A DNA stretch of 64,000 nt, from assembly GCA_018398585.1 (NCBI GenBank), contig JAGTTD010000001.1:250501-314500 (forward strand). The letters are read 5' to 3'. The position numbers and the translations under genes were made by a program. Positions 1 to 10,793 of this stretch are shown one piece after another. The notes under the pieces are model-generated. The model had not been told where the DNA came from and ran no database searches. It saw nothing but the letters and a program-made list of their open reading frames with translations. Numbering within the stretch: position 1 is the first letter of the stretch; every line of letters begins with the position of its first letter. Source of the stretch: Simmondsia chinensis (taxonomy: Eukaryota; Streptophyta; Magnoliopsida; Caryophyllales; Simmondsiaceae).

Positions 1-11
1 CATTTTTGCAG

Positions 12-945
12 CTGAAGAAGAAACCGATCTTCATGAATCTGAAGGTGCAAACCCAACTCCAAATAGCAAAACTGGACTGCGTATGTACCAGGTATATCAT
101 TGATTCAATGACAAATTTGTCTGGAGCCTCACTTTATGCAATTTAGATCTACTGTTAGGGAGGTTCAAATTCGTAATTTTCTTGATTATTTCATTTTATC
201 AGTTAGCATTATTGTAAATGATCTCAACAAAGTAAATTGCTGCTGACTTCTAAAAAAATAATCTTCAAAGATTGAAGCAAACATACTTAGTTTCCTTCTC
301 TCAGTGGAGAATGCCATATTTGTAGTTCATGGATTTAAGAGCAAATTGTATTGAGGACTTCTGTTTTGAATCTTTGATTATGCGTTGGTTAAGAATAAGT
401 GAAAGTTGATTGGGTTTTTCTTTATCGCTTAATTCTTGAACTTTCAGCAAACCCTCACCGGAATGAGTCAAATCTCATTTGCCCCTGACGAGAGTATTTC
501 ACCAAAGAAACCTACAACGTTGCCAGAGGTGGCAAAGCAACGTGAACTAAGTGGCAACTTGGATAGCGCAGACGAGACCAAGTTAAAGAAGCAGCTTTCA
601 AACGCAAAGTCCAAGGAGCTCAGTGGTCATAACATATTCGCCCCACCTCCTGAAATCGTTCCTCGACCAGCCCCAGCAAGACCAACTGCATTTCAAGAAT
701 CAAGCAGCGACATGGTAACAAAAACCGCAAAGAAAATCCCAGATCAGAAACTGGCTCATTTGTCCGGAAATAATATCTTCGATGAAGATGCTCCTTCAAA
801 AGCTGCTGAGAAATCCTTGAGCGGAGCCAAGCTACGAGAGATTAGTGGCAGCAACATCTTTGCTGAAGGAAAGGTAGAATCACGAGACTATTACACGGGC
901 GTTCGCAAGCCTCCCGGTGGTGAAAGTAGTATTGCCTTGGTTTAA
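12..945 (+). CDS. DUF4057 / HN1-like protein, 3' part (two terminal exons)
   Basis: Two exons are visible: 12-91 (enters mid-codon, ends at the codons for RMYQ, donor GTATAT at 92) and 448-945 (acceptor CTTTCAG at 441-447, stop TAA at 943-945). The 5' end of the gene lies outside the window. The last exon gives about 165 residues. It shows the plant DUF4057 pattern: an SPKKPTTLPEVAKQRELSG stretch and three spaced LSGxNIF-type motifs (LSGHNIF, LSGNNIF, ISGSNIF), ending with a GVRKPPGG segment. These plant proteins are annotated as related to animal haematological/neurological-expressed 1. They are small, hydrophilic and probably disordered, and no biochemical function is established that I can name. 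No intron interrupts the last exon. The family call is firm; the function is open. Confidence 0.85.
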
Positions 946-2166
946 ACTCGCTACGATCTAACTTTATTGCTTATAAAAACCAATGATTTTATCTGTCACT
1001 ATTATTGATTTATGGGTAAAGTTTTCTTGGACAAATCCAATCTTGCAGCTATCAGTTTGGTCTGGTATATCTTATCTTAGGTGGCTAATCTGGGGTTGTA
1101 TGTTTATAAGAAACTCTGGGTATTTGCTGTGATCAGTGTGGAATTGTCAATGAAGTGATTGATGCGGTTCAGCTTCTTTCTTTTTTTTAATTTTTTGGGG
1201 GTTCTACTTAAAAAGGAGCCAAGACGGCAGAGAAATCTGCATAACAATTTGCATATTAGTTGTAAGGCTTTTGCAGAGCCTGTTTAGGGTCAGCTGTAAG
1301 TTGTTATCAGCCAAGTATTGTAAAATATAAAAGAAGCAAAGTGGGATTATGGGTCATTATTTTTATGTGCTTATACTTTATTTTAAGAATTTAGGTTGGC
1401 AAAGTGGATCAGATTGGTTGGATGAACAGAATTGAATAGCCGGGTAAATTCAAAATTTTAAGGTTCTAGTGAGCTATAACAATCAATCCACAGTCTTATG
1501 GATTTTGGATTAAGTAACTTCGTGAGATGGGCTTTCCTTCTTGAGACTTGTATCATTACTAAAATTGGTATTTGCTTACCTAAATAATATAATATAGGTA
1601 GACTTGAAAGATTCAAATAAATGGGGATTGCTAAACAAGAAAGGGTTTATTTTTCTTTCCTTCATCTATCGGCAAAGGTGGTGGGTGTTACGTATTACAT
1701 TATACATATATAGATATTGGCATATACTTTATATGTTAAGTGTAGCAATGTGTATAAACAAAACAGAGGAAAAAGAAAATTTACATAGGAAATTTTAGTT
1801 TCATCAATTGTACAAGTTGTTAAATCAAATTCTTTCGCTTCCCGATTCCTATATTGTTGGACCAAACATATTACCACGTATTGAGCCAACAGTAATACTA
1901 CCATCATATTTGTTTCAATTGTGGTCGGCTTTCGACAAGCCTTCCTTATCATTGAGTATCACTCACGCTTTGAATACAAACCAATTACTAAGAAAAACAA
2001 ACTTTTTTTACATGACTTTTGAGAACATAACATAAATACGACCTAAAGAAAAACTTGTATTTGTCTGTCTACAACTGGGATTGAATGACATTTTGTAATA
2101 AATCATAAAAACAAAATATTGTAGGGATTGAATATTATAAAATGAGTCCTATCAACGTCAAAGTTA
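946..2166. other. 3' UTR and AT-rich intergenic sequence
   Basis: The first few hundred bases after the DUF4057 stop are probably its 3' UTR, with no sharp polyadenylation signal. The rest is AT-rich, and short open frames in it show no protein family pattern. I see no gene here. Confidence 0.5.
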
Positions 2167-2174
2167 GGTATCAC

Positions 2175-2964
2175 CAAAGTTGTCAAAATCGGGATTCTAC
2201 GTAGAATTGATGAGGGGTCAGTAGAATCGCAATCGTAGAATCGTAAGATTCTACTTTTTGTATAAGTAAATTATTTATATTGACAAAATTAGCATAACAA
2301 TTCTCAAATATATGATAAAGAACATCAAAAAGTTCACAAGACAATAGTTTCACAATACATTGGAAACCTAAAGGTAGGAAAAAGAGTAACGTCGTTCTAA
2401 CATAAAACATACGCTCAAGTCTCTTAACTCATAGCACCATCAAATTCATAGCAAAAATCAAAGTTACTGTCGTCAATATCATTTGTAATACTAGTGTTTG
2501 TATTTCCACCATCATTGAGAGAATCATCCCCAATGGTAGTATCATCTCCAACCAAACCTTCCATATCACTTGAGGCGACGATTACACTCTCAATTTCAGT
2601 ACTAAAACAGTAAAACCTCCTCAAGTGTACAATTAATAGTAGATTTTTACTTCAATAGTTAATAGAAAATATAAAATCAAAGATGAGATTAATATAGAAA
2701 GTTAGAGCTTAATATATTATACAAAAATGCAGAAAAACACATTAAAATCGTGACTTTTGCACGTGAGCACAAGTCTTTAGAATCGGGTAGAATCGCAATT
2801 CTACTTACAATTCTACCGATTCTGATATGATTCTACCGATTTTGCTACGATTCTACCACGATTCTACTTGAGTACGATTTTTTAATAGATTTGGATCGTT
2901 GGGGCAAAGTAAAATCATAGAATCGTACGATTTTGCGATTTAAATCGCGATTTTAACAACCATG
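2175..2964. mobile_element. hAT-superfamily non-autonomous transposon, 790 bp
   Basis: The element is flanked by a perfect 8-bp target duplication, GGTATCAC, at 2167-2174 and 2965-2972. Its ends form imperfect terminal inverted repeats: left CAAAGTTGTCAAAATCG, right (reverse complement) CATGGTTGTTAAAATCG. Both subterminal regions are packed with GATTCTAC / GTAGAATC words in both orientations, which resemble the clustered short motifs that hAT transposases bind. Two minus-strand open frames (2183-2410 and 2424-2624, the second rich in Asp and Asn) lie inside. Neither shows a BED finger, an RNase H-like core or a hAT dimerisation motif, so they are at best remnants. Confidence 0.85.
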
Positions 2965-2972
2965 GGTATCAC

Positions 2973-3298
2973 TATTCTTTACTCTAATAAATTGAGTTGG
3001 AATAAAAAAGAATAAGATTGTTGGACAAATTCAATCACAGAGACATGTTATGGAGCATCCGGAATCCGAATATGGTGTGAAAACTTTCTATATAGTACAG
3101 AAGAAATCGCGGGTGCATCGAAAGCATCTATACTTAGGGAGCAACATATCACGCAAAGTCGCAAGTGAAGAGTAACATTTTCCATTCATTTGTCTAATGT
3201 AACTTTACAAAACCATGTAGTTTAACTCACTTGATCTTTGATTTCTATTACTCTTTGTCGTCGCATTTGGTGCTTATAAAATTAGGACTCTTAATTAT
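2973..3298. other. intergenic, nothing recognised
   Basis: AT-rich sequence between the hAT element and the next retroposon tail. No open frame or repeat of note was seen. Confidence 0.4.
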
Positions 3299-3309
3299 CG
3301 AAAAAGAAA

Positions 3310-3459
3310 CAAAAACAACAATAACAAATCCAGCGCCTGCAAGGGCTCCCGTAAAAGTAGAGTCTAGGGGGTAGATGTACGCAGCCTTCCCTCTTCAGGG
3401 TAGAGAGGCTGTTTCTGAGGACCCCCAACCTGAAAAACTGGTCCGCGGCATAGAGCATG
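3310..3459 (-). mobile_element. 5'-truncated RTE/SINE-type retroposon tail
   Basis: Read on the minus strand, this 150-bp insert contains CAGGTTGGGGGTCCTC, GGCTGCGTACATC and GGGAGCCCTTGCAGG, and ends in TTGTTATTGTTG. The same order of motifs occurs in the 3' tail of the LINE at 6016 and in the 5S-derived SINEs elsewhere in the window. An 11-bp target duplication CGAAAAAGAAA flanks it (3299-3309 and 3460-3470). No 5S-like head is present, so it is either a truncated SINE or a severely truncated LINE. Confidence 0.8.
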
Positions 3460-3470
3460 CGAAAAAGAAA

Positions 3471-4604
3471 ATTAGCAATAAAGTTATGTTGATGTAGGAA
3501 AAGTGGCAAGTTCAATTGCACCCCGAAAAACTTGAATGGATAAGTCAGAAACATTAATCCACAATGATGATTTAAAATGACTATAACTTTTGATCCATTA
3601 ACAACTATAAGCTCCATTACTATCAAAATAAAGCTCCACCCATCTAGGTAAACCTAATCACTTTGTTACTACCCTACCAATATTTGCTCAAATTCAGCCT
3701 CCACATATGTTTTGGGGACCACTTTTGTGTTATGCGACTTTTACTGTGACTTTTGTATAATTCCATATTTTATGATTTTATTAGTTTTTCTTATAAATAG
3801 TCCATAGTGACCGATTGTTTCCTTCATTCTAATTTCATATGAAATATAAAAATCCTAATTTTCTTTTTAAATCGTTGATATATTTTCAAAATTTCTAATT
3901 ACGATGTATTCAACACGGAGTTTGCACTTCAGTTCCGCATCATATGCCCAGACATCCACAGGAAAATGTAGGCAATGTCGGGAAAGATAGAGTAGTTGTG
4001 AGAAGGAAAACACAAGAAAGAGAAGCAAGAGTTACACGTGGCAGGCTAAAAGAGGGCATTAATAGAGACCTAAAACGCATAATTGTAGGTGTAACCAAAA
4101 CTGGAACACAATTATTAATAGCAGACTACTTAGCCCCATAACTTTGTCTACTTTGTTGACCAAATATCCCCTAACTTACAAGTATGACTTACCTATTCTT
4201 TGTAATAATTGAACCCATTTCATCTGTCCTTTTGCCCCACAAATGTGTACAAGGATTCCTTTCTCATATTCTAAGATCGTAAAGTTATTTTTTATAGGTT
4301 CGATTTAAAATTACTGTTGTGTGTGTTGATTCTAAATATGTGGAACAGTACATGTTTAGCAAAAATGGTGAAGATTACATGATAAAGGATGTATAAAGCA
4401 TAGACATTGGAAAATGGAGTTAAGTCAATACCATCTAACCATTGAATGAATTAGCCATTAGTAGCTGCGGCTTTTTGCCTTACTAATATTTTATAAATTT
4501 ATTCAAATTGATTATGTTTAACTTTTGCTACTTAAAATGATTTTAAATTTTAGTTATCCACGTTAAGTAAACAATGAATTATCTTTTTTATGCCACATGG
4601 GGCC
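3471..4604. other. intergenic; one unassigned open frame
   Basis: AT-rich stretch. The open frame 3944-4141 (+, 65 codons, rich in Arg and Lys) matches no family I recognise and has no visible gene context. I treat it as chance. Confidence 0.35.
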
Positions 4605-4613
4605 ATTATGTGC

Positions 4614-5432
4614 GAGTCGGTTCCGAAAATAATGCTAAAAAATAAAAAAATTAAAAAAATAATGTTGAAAAAAAAATATTTTCATATCTACTGTTGAACC
4701 ACGTCAACAAGACGCGTTTAAATTTCAAAAAAACCGGATCACATAAACGCGGTTTAATTTAGAATAAACCGCGTTAACTAAACACGGTTTATTAAACGCG
4801 CTTTAGTTGTGAACTGCGTTCACAAAGCGCGGTTTACCGTCAGGGATCTAAAATCCCCCTTTTTTCCACTTATACTTACCATTATGCCGCAATTCTTTAC
4901 TTTTTGTTCGCTTATAGTTTCCATTATGCCGCAATTTATGATAATTATCATATTAAACTCATGTCTCTCTTGATGAAGCTCCAACATCTTAAGAGGAGGT
5001 CAAATAACTCCAATAATGGTACTTGAAAGATCTCCGGTGTATAAGAAAAAGAAAGACGGCGGACGACGAGACCGGTGGTAGATTAACGAGAAAGAGGCAA
5101 AGAGACAGTGAGAGCAGGGGAGAGAGCACACGTGAATGAGTAGGGTTTTAGATCCCAAAAAAACCGCGTCATTAAGATGCGGGTCTATAAGATATAAACC
5201 GTGTCTTAAGGATGCGGTTATTTAGTTATAACCGCGTTCCTAAGATGCGGTTTTATTAATATAACCGCGTTTTTAGGACGCATTTTATGAGAAGTTTAAA
5301 CACGTTTTTTTGACGCGGTTTATTAAAGTCGCGTTTTATAAACGTGGTTCAACAGTAGATTTGGAAATATTTTTTTTCCAGCATTATTTTTTTTATTTTT
5401 TTATTTTTAAGTATTATTTTCAGAACCGACTC
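4614..5432. mobile_element. Mutator-like (MULE) non-autonomous element, copy 1, 819 bp
   Basis: Terminal inverted repeats start GAGTCGGTTC and run for about 80-100 bp (roughly 4614-4710 against 5345-5432). The flanking 9-bp duplication is ATTATGTGC (4605-4613) and ATTATATGC (5433-5441), with one mismatch; 9 bp is typical for Mutator elements. Inside the ends, on both sides, lie tandem short palindromes of the type AACCGCGT-spacer-ACGCGGTTT. These are unusually rich in CpG for this AT-rich DNA. A unique centre of about 280 bp (4860-5140) lies between the arrays and encodes no recognisable transposase. A second copy in opposite orientation lies at 40771-41580. Confidence 0.85.
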
Positions 5433-5441
5433 ATTATATGC

Positions 5442-6003
5442 TACCACATGAGAGAGAAATTTTTTTGGAAAAAAAAAAGTTATTAACTCTAAAATCCTCT
5501 AATATTCTTAAACTTAGTTAAATTGATTTCTCATTTTTATTTATTTAAAATATTTTGTCCCTTTTTTTTTTTATCAAAATTAATCTTTAAATCGATTGCC
5601 TATAATATATAAAATATTAATTTAATCTCACGTATTGTCGCACATGAAATAAAAAAAATTGAAAAATACATATATAAAATTTAATACTTATGTAACCCCA
5701 ATTAGACATCATATTTTTGTTTTTTTTTCTTTTTAATTTTGTGTAGTGATCCACGCAATGTAAAATTTAAACTAATATTTCACCGTTTATATAGTATGAG
5801 CAATTATCAACTCTTGGACCCAAAAAAAAAAAAAAAAAAAGCAATTATCAACTCTGTTGAAAAATAAATATGATGGATTATTTTAAATAAAAAAAAGAGA
5901 AACAAACTTACAAATAGCAGTGAAGAAGTAAATACTTTATTTTATGTTATTTTCTCTATTTTTTTAACTTTCTTATCTCACATGATGTTAAAACCAACAC
6001 CTC
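5442..6003. other. intergenic, AT-rich
   Basis: Many A and T runs, including a poly(A) tract near 5823. No gene seen. Confidence 0.4.
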
Positions 6004-7008
6004 ATATATTATCTACAACAACAACAACATACCCAGTGCCTCAAGGGCTTCCGCTCGCTTAGGGTCTGGGAGGGGTAAGATGTACGCAGTCTTACCCCAT
6101 CAAGGTGAGACCCTAATGGGAGACTATTTCCGAGGACCTCCAACCTGAAAATCTGAACCAATTTGGGTGAGTGCGTAGTATACCCGCAGGTGTACAATCA
6201 CTCATCCCTAATGAAAAAGAATAGGAGAAAAGAGAAAGGGAGAACAACAAATAGCAAGCAGGCATATAAACACATAATCAATAAGTATGTGTGCATGTAT
6301 GTATGTATGTAAGTAAGCAAGCAAGCATGTATGCATATATGTATGCGCATGTGAACAAAGCATACGAGGCATGGGAGGAAAAGAGGGGGAGAGGTAGGGG
6401 GATATAGAGAGAGCGAGAGCAAGAGAGATAGATAAAGAGAGAAGATAGAGAAAGAGAGGGAGAATTAGAGAGAGTGTGTGAGAGGGTGCAGCGAGTATCG
6501 TGGAGAGTGGAGTGAAATAGGGTAAAGAGTACATCATAGGAGTCCTAAGCGTCCTATACGCACCCGCACTGCGTGTCTACAAACTAGCCTGAGATAGCCT
6601 ACTGATGCGTAAATACTCCTACACAGCTATAATAGGTATCCCTAAACTCAAAATAGGGTCGCCTCTTCACTTAGGTTGGGGTAGGCAAGGTCCTGTCCAC
6701 TTGTCTTCATAGAATTCTTCCTTAATTTCTTTGTCTTCAGTGTAGGAATAGGTGTCCTTGTAGGTGGACGTTCGCATTCCTGGGTGCGTATCTAATCAAC
6801 TCTTGATTTGGCTGCTTCTTCCTCCATGTGCATTTGTGGAGTTGACTCCATTCAGCTGTGGGAGCACCAAGCAATTCAAGCCGAAACCATGGCCATGCAT
6901 CCTCGTGTTATCAAAATGAGCCCGCTATAGTGGGATGCTGCTACACTGCTACATCTGGTACACCTATACTAATTCTCCACTGAGTTCTATGTAGAGCCAT
7001 CTCCTCAC

Positions 7009-7566
7009 TCAGGTTGAGATATGGGAGGTCTCGTCGAATTGACTCCATCCAGCTCTTCTTTGGCCGTCCTCTCCCCCTTTATCTGTAATATGGAGTTGCT
7101 CGCATCTCCTGACCAGGGCTTTTGTGGGTCTCCTCCTAACATGCCCAAACCACCATAATCGTTGCTCCCTCAACTTGTTTTCTATCGGGGCGACGCCTAA
7201 TTTACTTCTTATGACTTCATTTCTAATCCTGTCCAATATTGTGTGTCCACACATCCATCTTAATATTCTCATCTCCTCCACTTTCATCCTTTGCTTGTGT
7301 TGACATTTTACTGGCCAGCACTCTGCTCCGTAGGTCATAGCTGGTCTCACTACTGTCATGTAATACTTACCCTTTAACTTTAACGGGAACTTCCCATCGC
7401 ACAATACTACCGAGCCCATCCTCCATTTATGCCATCCCTTCTTAATCCTGTTGTTGACATCTGCGTCCACTTCTCCATCTTGTTGAACCATGGAACCCAA
7501 GTATTTAAAGCATGCCTTTTGTTGTATGCACTCTGATCCAATCTTAATAGTTTCTGTTCTTGGCAA
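7009..7566 (-). pseudogene. LINE C-terminal domain
   Basis: About 185 residues typical of the region after the RT in plant RTE-type LINEs. Seen here are CFKYLGSMVQQDG, NRIKKGWHKWR, MTYGAECWPVK, EMRILRWMCGHT, IRNEVIRSKLGVAPI and LWWFGHVRRRP. It is open from near 7566 to 7009, separated from the RT part by frame breaks. Confidence 0.85.
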
Positions 7567-8177
7567 GTTGGAGGAGCCGAACTTGAATTCTATGTACCCT
7601 ATCTTAGACCCTTTGATTCTAAGGTCATCCTCCAGAGGTCTAGTTTCTCATTCACCTCCTCCCTAGATTCTCCCACCAGGACTATATCATCCGTGAAAAG
7701 CATGCACTAAGGCACGTCTTCCTGGATGTGCCTGGTGAGCTCGTCCATAACCAGAATGAGCAGAAAAGGACTGAGGGCCGATCCTTGGTGGACTCCCACT
7801 GTAATTGGGAAAGCATCTGTCTCCCCTTCTGTTGTACGCACAATGGTCTGGGCGTCTTCGTACATGTCCTTGATGACTCGTATATAAGGCTCGTGAATGC
7901 CTTTCCCCTCTACGGCCCTCTATAGGACCTCTCTTGGTACTCTATCATATGCCTTCTCTAAGTCAATGAAAACCATATGAAGGTCCGTTTGTCTGTCCCT
8001 GTAGTATTCTATAGCCCTTCTCAGGAGATGAATGACTTCTATGGTAGACCTGCCTGGCATAAATCCGAATTGGTTTTCTGATACCCTTGCTTGTTGCGGA
8101 AGCCTTCTTTCTATTACTCGCTCCTAAAGCTCCGGAGTGTGGCTCATCAGTTTAATTCCTCTGTAGTTGGCACAACT

Positions 8178-9068
8178 CTAAATATCGCCCTTGTTCTTGT
8201 AGATAGGAACCAGTGTACTCTTCCGCCATTCATCGGGCATTTTTTCCCCTCGGATAATTTGGTTAAATAATTTGGTCAACCATCTGATGCCCACTTCCCC
8301 AGTGCATTTCCATGCCTCAATGGGTATTTCGTCTGGGCCTACTGCTTTATCTCTGCCCATCTTCTTTAATGCTTCCCTGACCTCCTCGGATCTAATTTTG
8401 GTGCAGTAGTTGTGGGCCTTCGGCTCCATCTTTACTTGTAGCTCCCCTATAGGTGCAACTGTATCCCCCTCTTCGTTGTACAGCTCATGGAAGTAGGATT
8501 TCCACCTAGCTTTAATTTGTTGCTCGTCCATGAGCACTTGTCCATCCGCCCCCTTTATGCACCTTACTTGGTCCAAGTCTCTAGTCCTCCTTTCCCTTGC
8601 TTTTGTAATTCTATAGATGTCCCCAGCCCCCTCAGATGTGTCCAACCTTTTGTAAAACTCATCAAAGGCTTTAGATTGTGCGTCCCGTACTTCTACCTTT
8701 GCTTCCTTCTTCCCCTGTTTATATTGTTGTTTCTTGTCTTTATTTCCACTTTGATCCCATTCCTTAAAGCAGCGTCGCTTGGCCTCAATATTTTCCTGGA
8801 CCTCCCTGCTCCACCACCACGACTCCCTGTTGGTTGCTGCTCCTCCCTTTGATACTCCTAGGACTTCATGTGCTACATCTCTCAACTTTTGGGTAACTTG
8901 GCTCCACACGAGGTTTAAATCTCCCTCGCAGTCCCCTATAAGCTCTGCCTCTACTCTTTCCTTAAATGCTATTGACTTTTCCCCTTTTAGGTCCCTCCAG
9001 CGTGTGCGCCTCAATGGCGCTTTGGAGGCTTTCTTGCCCCTTCTCTTGACCTTGATCACAGCGCACAC
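8178..9068 (-). pseudogene. LINE linker and reverse transcriptase, N-terminal part
   Basis: About 296 residues. A basic, helical linker is followed by the RT start: MGRDKAVGPDEIPIEAWK, then LTKLFNQIIRGEKMPDEW and STLVPIYKNKGDI. A stop follows at 8178, but the same frame-type sequence goes on towards 7690 with further stops. It includes a [14 protein letters not shown] segment, an [12 protein letters not shown] segment and the active-site FTDD. Confidence 0.85.
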
Positions 9069-9367
9069 AACTTTGTGTAGTGTTGAGAGGTCCTCCCCAG
9101 GGATAACCTTGCAGTCCTTGCAATCTTTTTAGATCGTCTTCCTTAGTAATATGTAGTCAATTTGGGTCTTCGCTCCACCGTTCCGATACGCGACGATGTG
9201 GTCCTCTCGCTTTTTGAAGAAGGTGTTGGTCACTGTTAACTCATAAGTGACGGCGAAGTCTAATAATGCCTTACCCTCCTCATTTCTCGTTCCAAAGCCA
9301 AATCCTCCTTCGTGGGGTGCATACCCTTAATTGCTCCCTCCCACATGCCCATTAAAGTCACCCCTAA

Positions 9368-9796
9368 TCACAACTTTTTCGCTTTGGGGTATGACAGGTC
9401 TAGGTCTTCCCAAAATCTAGCCTTCTCCAGCACTGTCAGCCCAACCTGCGGTGCATAGGCACTTATGACGTTCAGTATCTCCCCATCTAAGGCCAACTTG
9501 ATACTAATGATCCTATCGCTAATTCTAGTCACCCCTACTACTTTGTCTCTAAGGTGACTATCCATAATAATACCCACTGCATTTCTCCCCCTAGCTTGGC
9601 ACGAGTACCACAATTTATAACTTAACACATCTCTTGCTTTTGTACCCACCAATTTAGTCTCTTGCAGGCACAGTATATTGATCCTTCTCCTCAACATCAT
9701 TTGAGCCACCTCGAAGCTCTTTCTCCTTAGTGTGCCAATATTTAATGTCCCTATTCTCAAGCTCCCCTCGCTGCGTTTATTCCACCCCTTCCCCAA
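9368..9796 (-). pseudogene. LINE endonuclease domain (N-terminal part)
   Basis: About 142 residues of an endonuclease/exonuclease/phosphatase domain. LRIGTLNIGTL is the usual start motif, ILCLQETKL carries the catalytic Glu, and VISAYAPQVG follows. The frame breaks at 9368. The continuation, with the RGDFNGHVG motif, lies in another frame directly downstream (about 9360-9070) and contains stops. In an active LINE this domain nicks the target DNA. It cannot be made intact here. Confidence 0.85.
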
Positions 9797-10793
9797 CCCA
9801 TTTGAAGATGACCTTAAGTTTTGAGCTCCATAACTAGCAAAGTTCGTACACTAGCTGTGAACAGGCGCTAATAAATACACTAGCAAAATTCGTACACTAG
9901 CAAGGGACAAGTAAGATAATAAGCAATGATTAAAAAAAAAAGGATGATGTATAATAAGTAAATAGATAAATAACAAATAAGAATAAAAAATAAATAAATA
10001 ATCAAAGAATAGGTACTATAATATATAGATAGTTAGACACGCATACAATCACAAGATACAAGAGCAATGTGGGCACAGCAGAAGCACTATCAACGATCAC
10101 TAAGAACAAGGAGAAAGGGGGAAATCAAATAGAAATCACTAGGAACTAATGAATTTAGTGTATAGTTATGAGGAAGAAGAGTCTAACCTGGGGCCGGCCG
10201 GCTAATGCTTACCTGATACCGGCCGGCTGCGTGCCTTGAAGGGAGGCTGTAGTAGCTGCGGTATCGGTGGCCGTGAGATGGTGGTGGTCAGGGGCTGGTG
10301 GTGGCGATGGTGGTGATCAGGAGGAGCGGTTGGGGGTGTTGGTGGTTGTCAGGTTGCAGCGTTTAGGTGGTTGTGGTGAAGGTCAAGGGAGGGAGGCGCT
10401 GGTGGTCAAGGGGGAGAGAGGGAGAGAGTTGGTCAGGGGGGGTGGTGGTGGTGGTCAGGGATCAAGAGGAGAGATGACGGTGGTGGTGGTGGGGGTCATG
10501 GACCGGCTTTGTGGTGGGTTCCTTACCTGGAGGCCGGGTAGGGCAGGGGTCGTGTGCGGGGAGAGGGCTAGAGGGAGGGACTGGGTGTTGATGGCGGTGG
10601 CGTTGCGGTGTCGCCGTCTCGTTTGTGCCGCCTGTGGAAGAGGTCATCGGCGTCGGCGAGGGGACAATGTGCCGTTGCTCAGGGGTAGGGGGTAGGGGTA
10701 GGGGTGAGGCGCTGCTCAGTACCCGTTGGGTTGTCAGAGAGAGAGAGAAAGGATCGCGTGTGAGAGAGAGAGAGAGAACTGATATATTATCTA

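Larger units (their letters stand above)
6016..10781 (-). mobile_element. RTE-type LINE, full length, decayed
   Basis: A 12-bp duplication ATATATTATCTA at 6004-6015 and 10782-10793 brackets 4,766 bp. On the minus strand the order is: a 5' leader with (CT)n tracts (10781 to about 9797), an AP-type endonuclease (from 9796), reverse transcriptase (from about 9068), a C-terminal domain ending near 7009, a 3' UTR with GTAT and GA microsatellites, and a tail with CTGCGTACATCTTACC, GCCCTTGAGGCACTGGG and (TTG)4. The single ORF is broken by frameshifts and stops. The RT active-site region reads FTDD at about 7690-7715, where FADD is usual. This is a dead copy whose ends are nonetheless intact. RTE placement rests on the overall RT and C-terminal look and on the single-ORF layout. 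Confidence 0.88.

Noticed and set aside
2424..2624. Open frame in the hAT element as a transposase gene
   Set aside because: Only 66 codons, Asp/Asn-rich, with none of the catalytic or dimerisation motifs.
3944..4141. 65-codon basic open frame as a gene
   Set aside because: No family pattern, no intron or promoter context, and length within chance expectation.
8487..9132. Plus-strand open frames across the LINE
   Set aside because: They are antisense shadows of the LINE reverse transcriptase on the minus strand.
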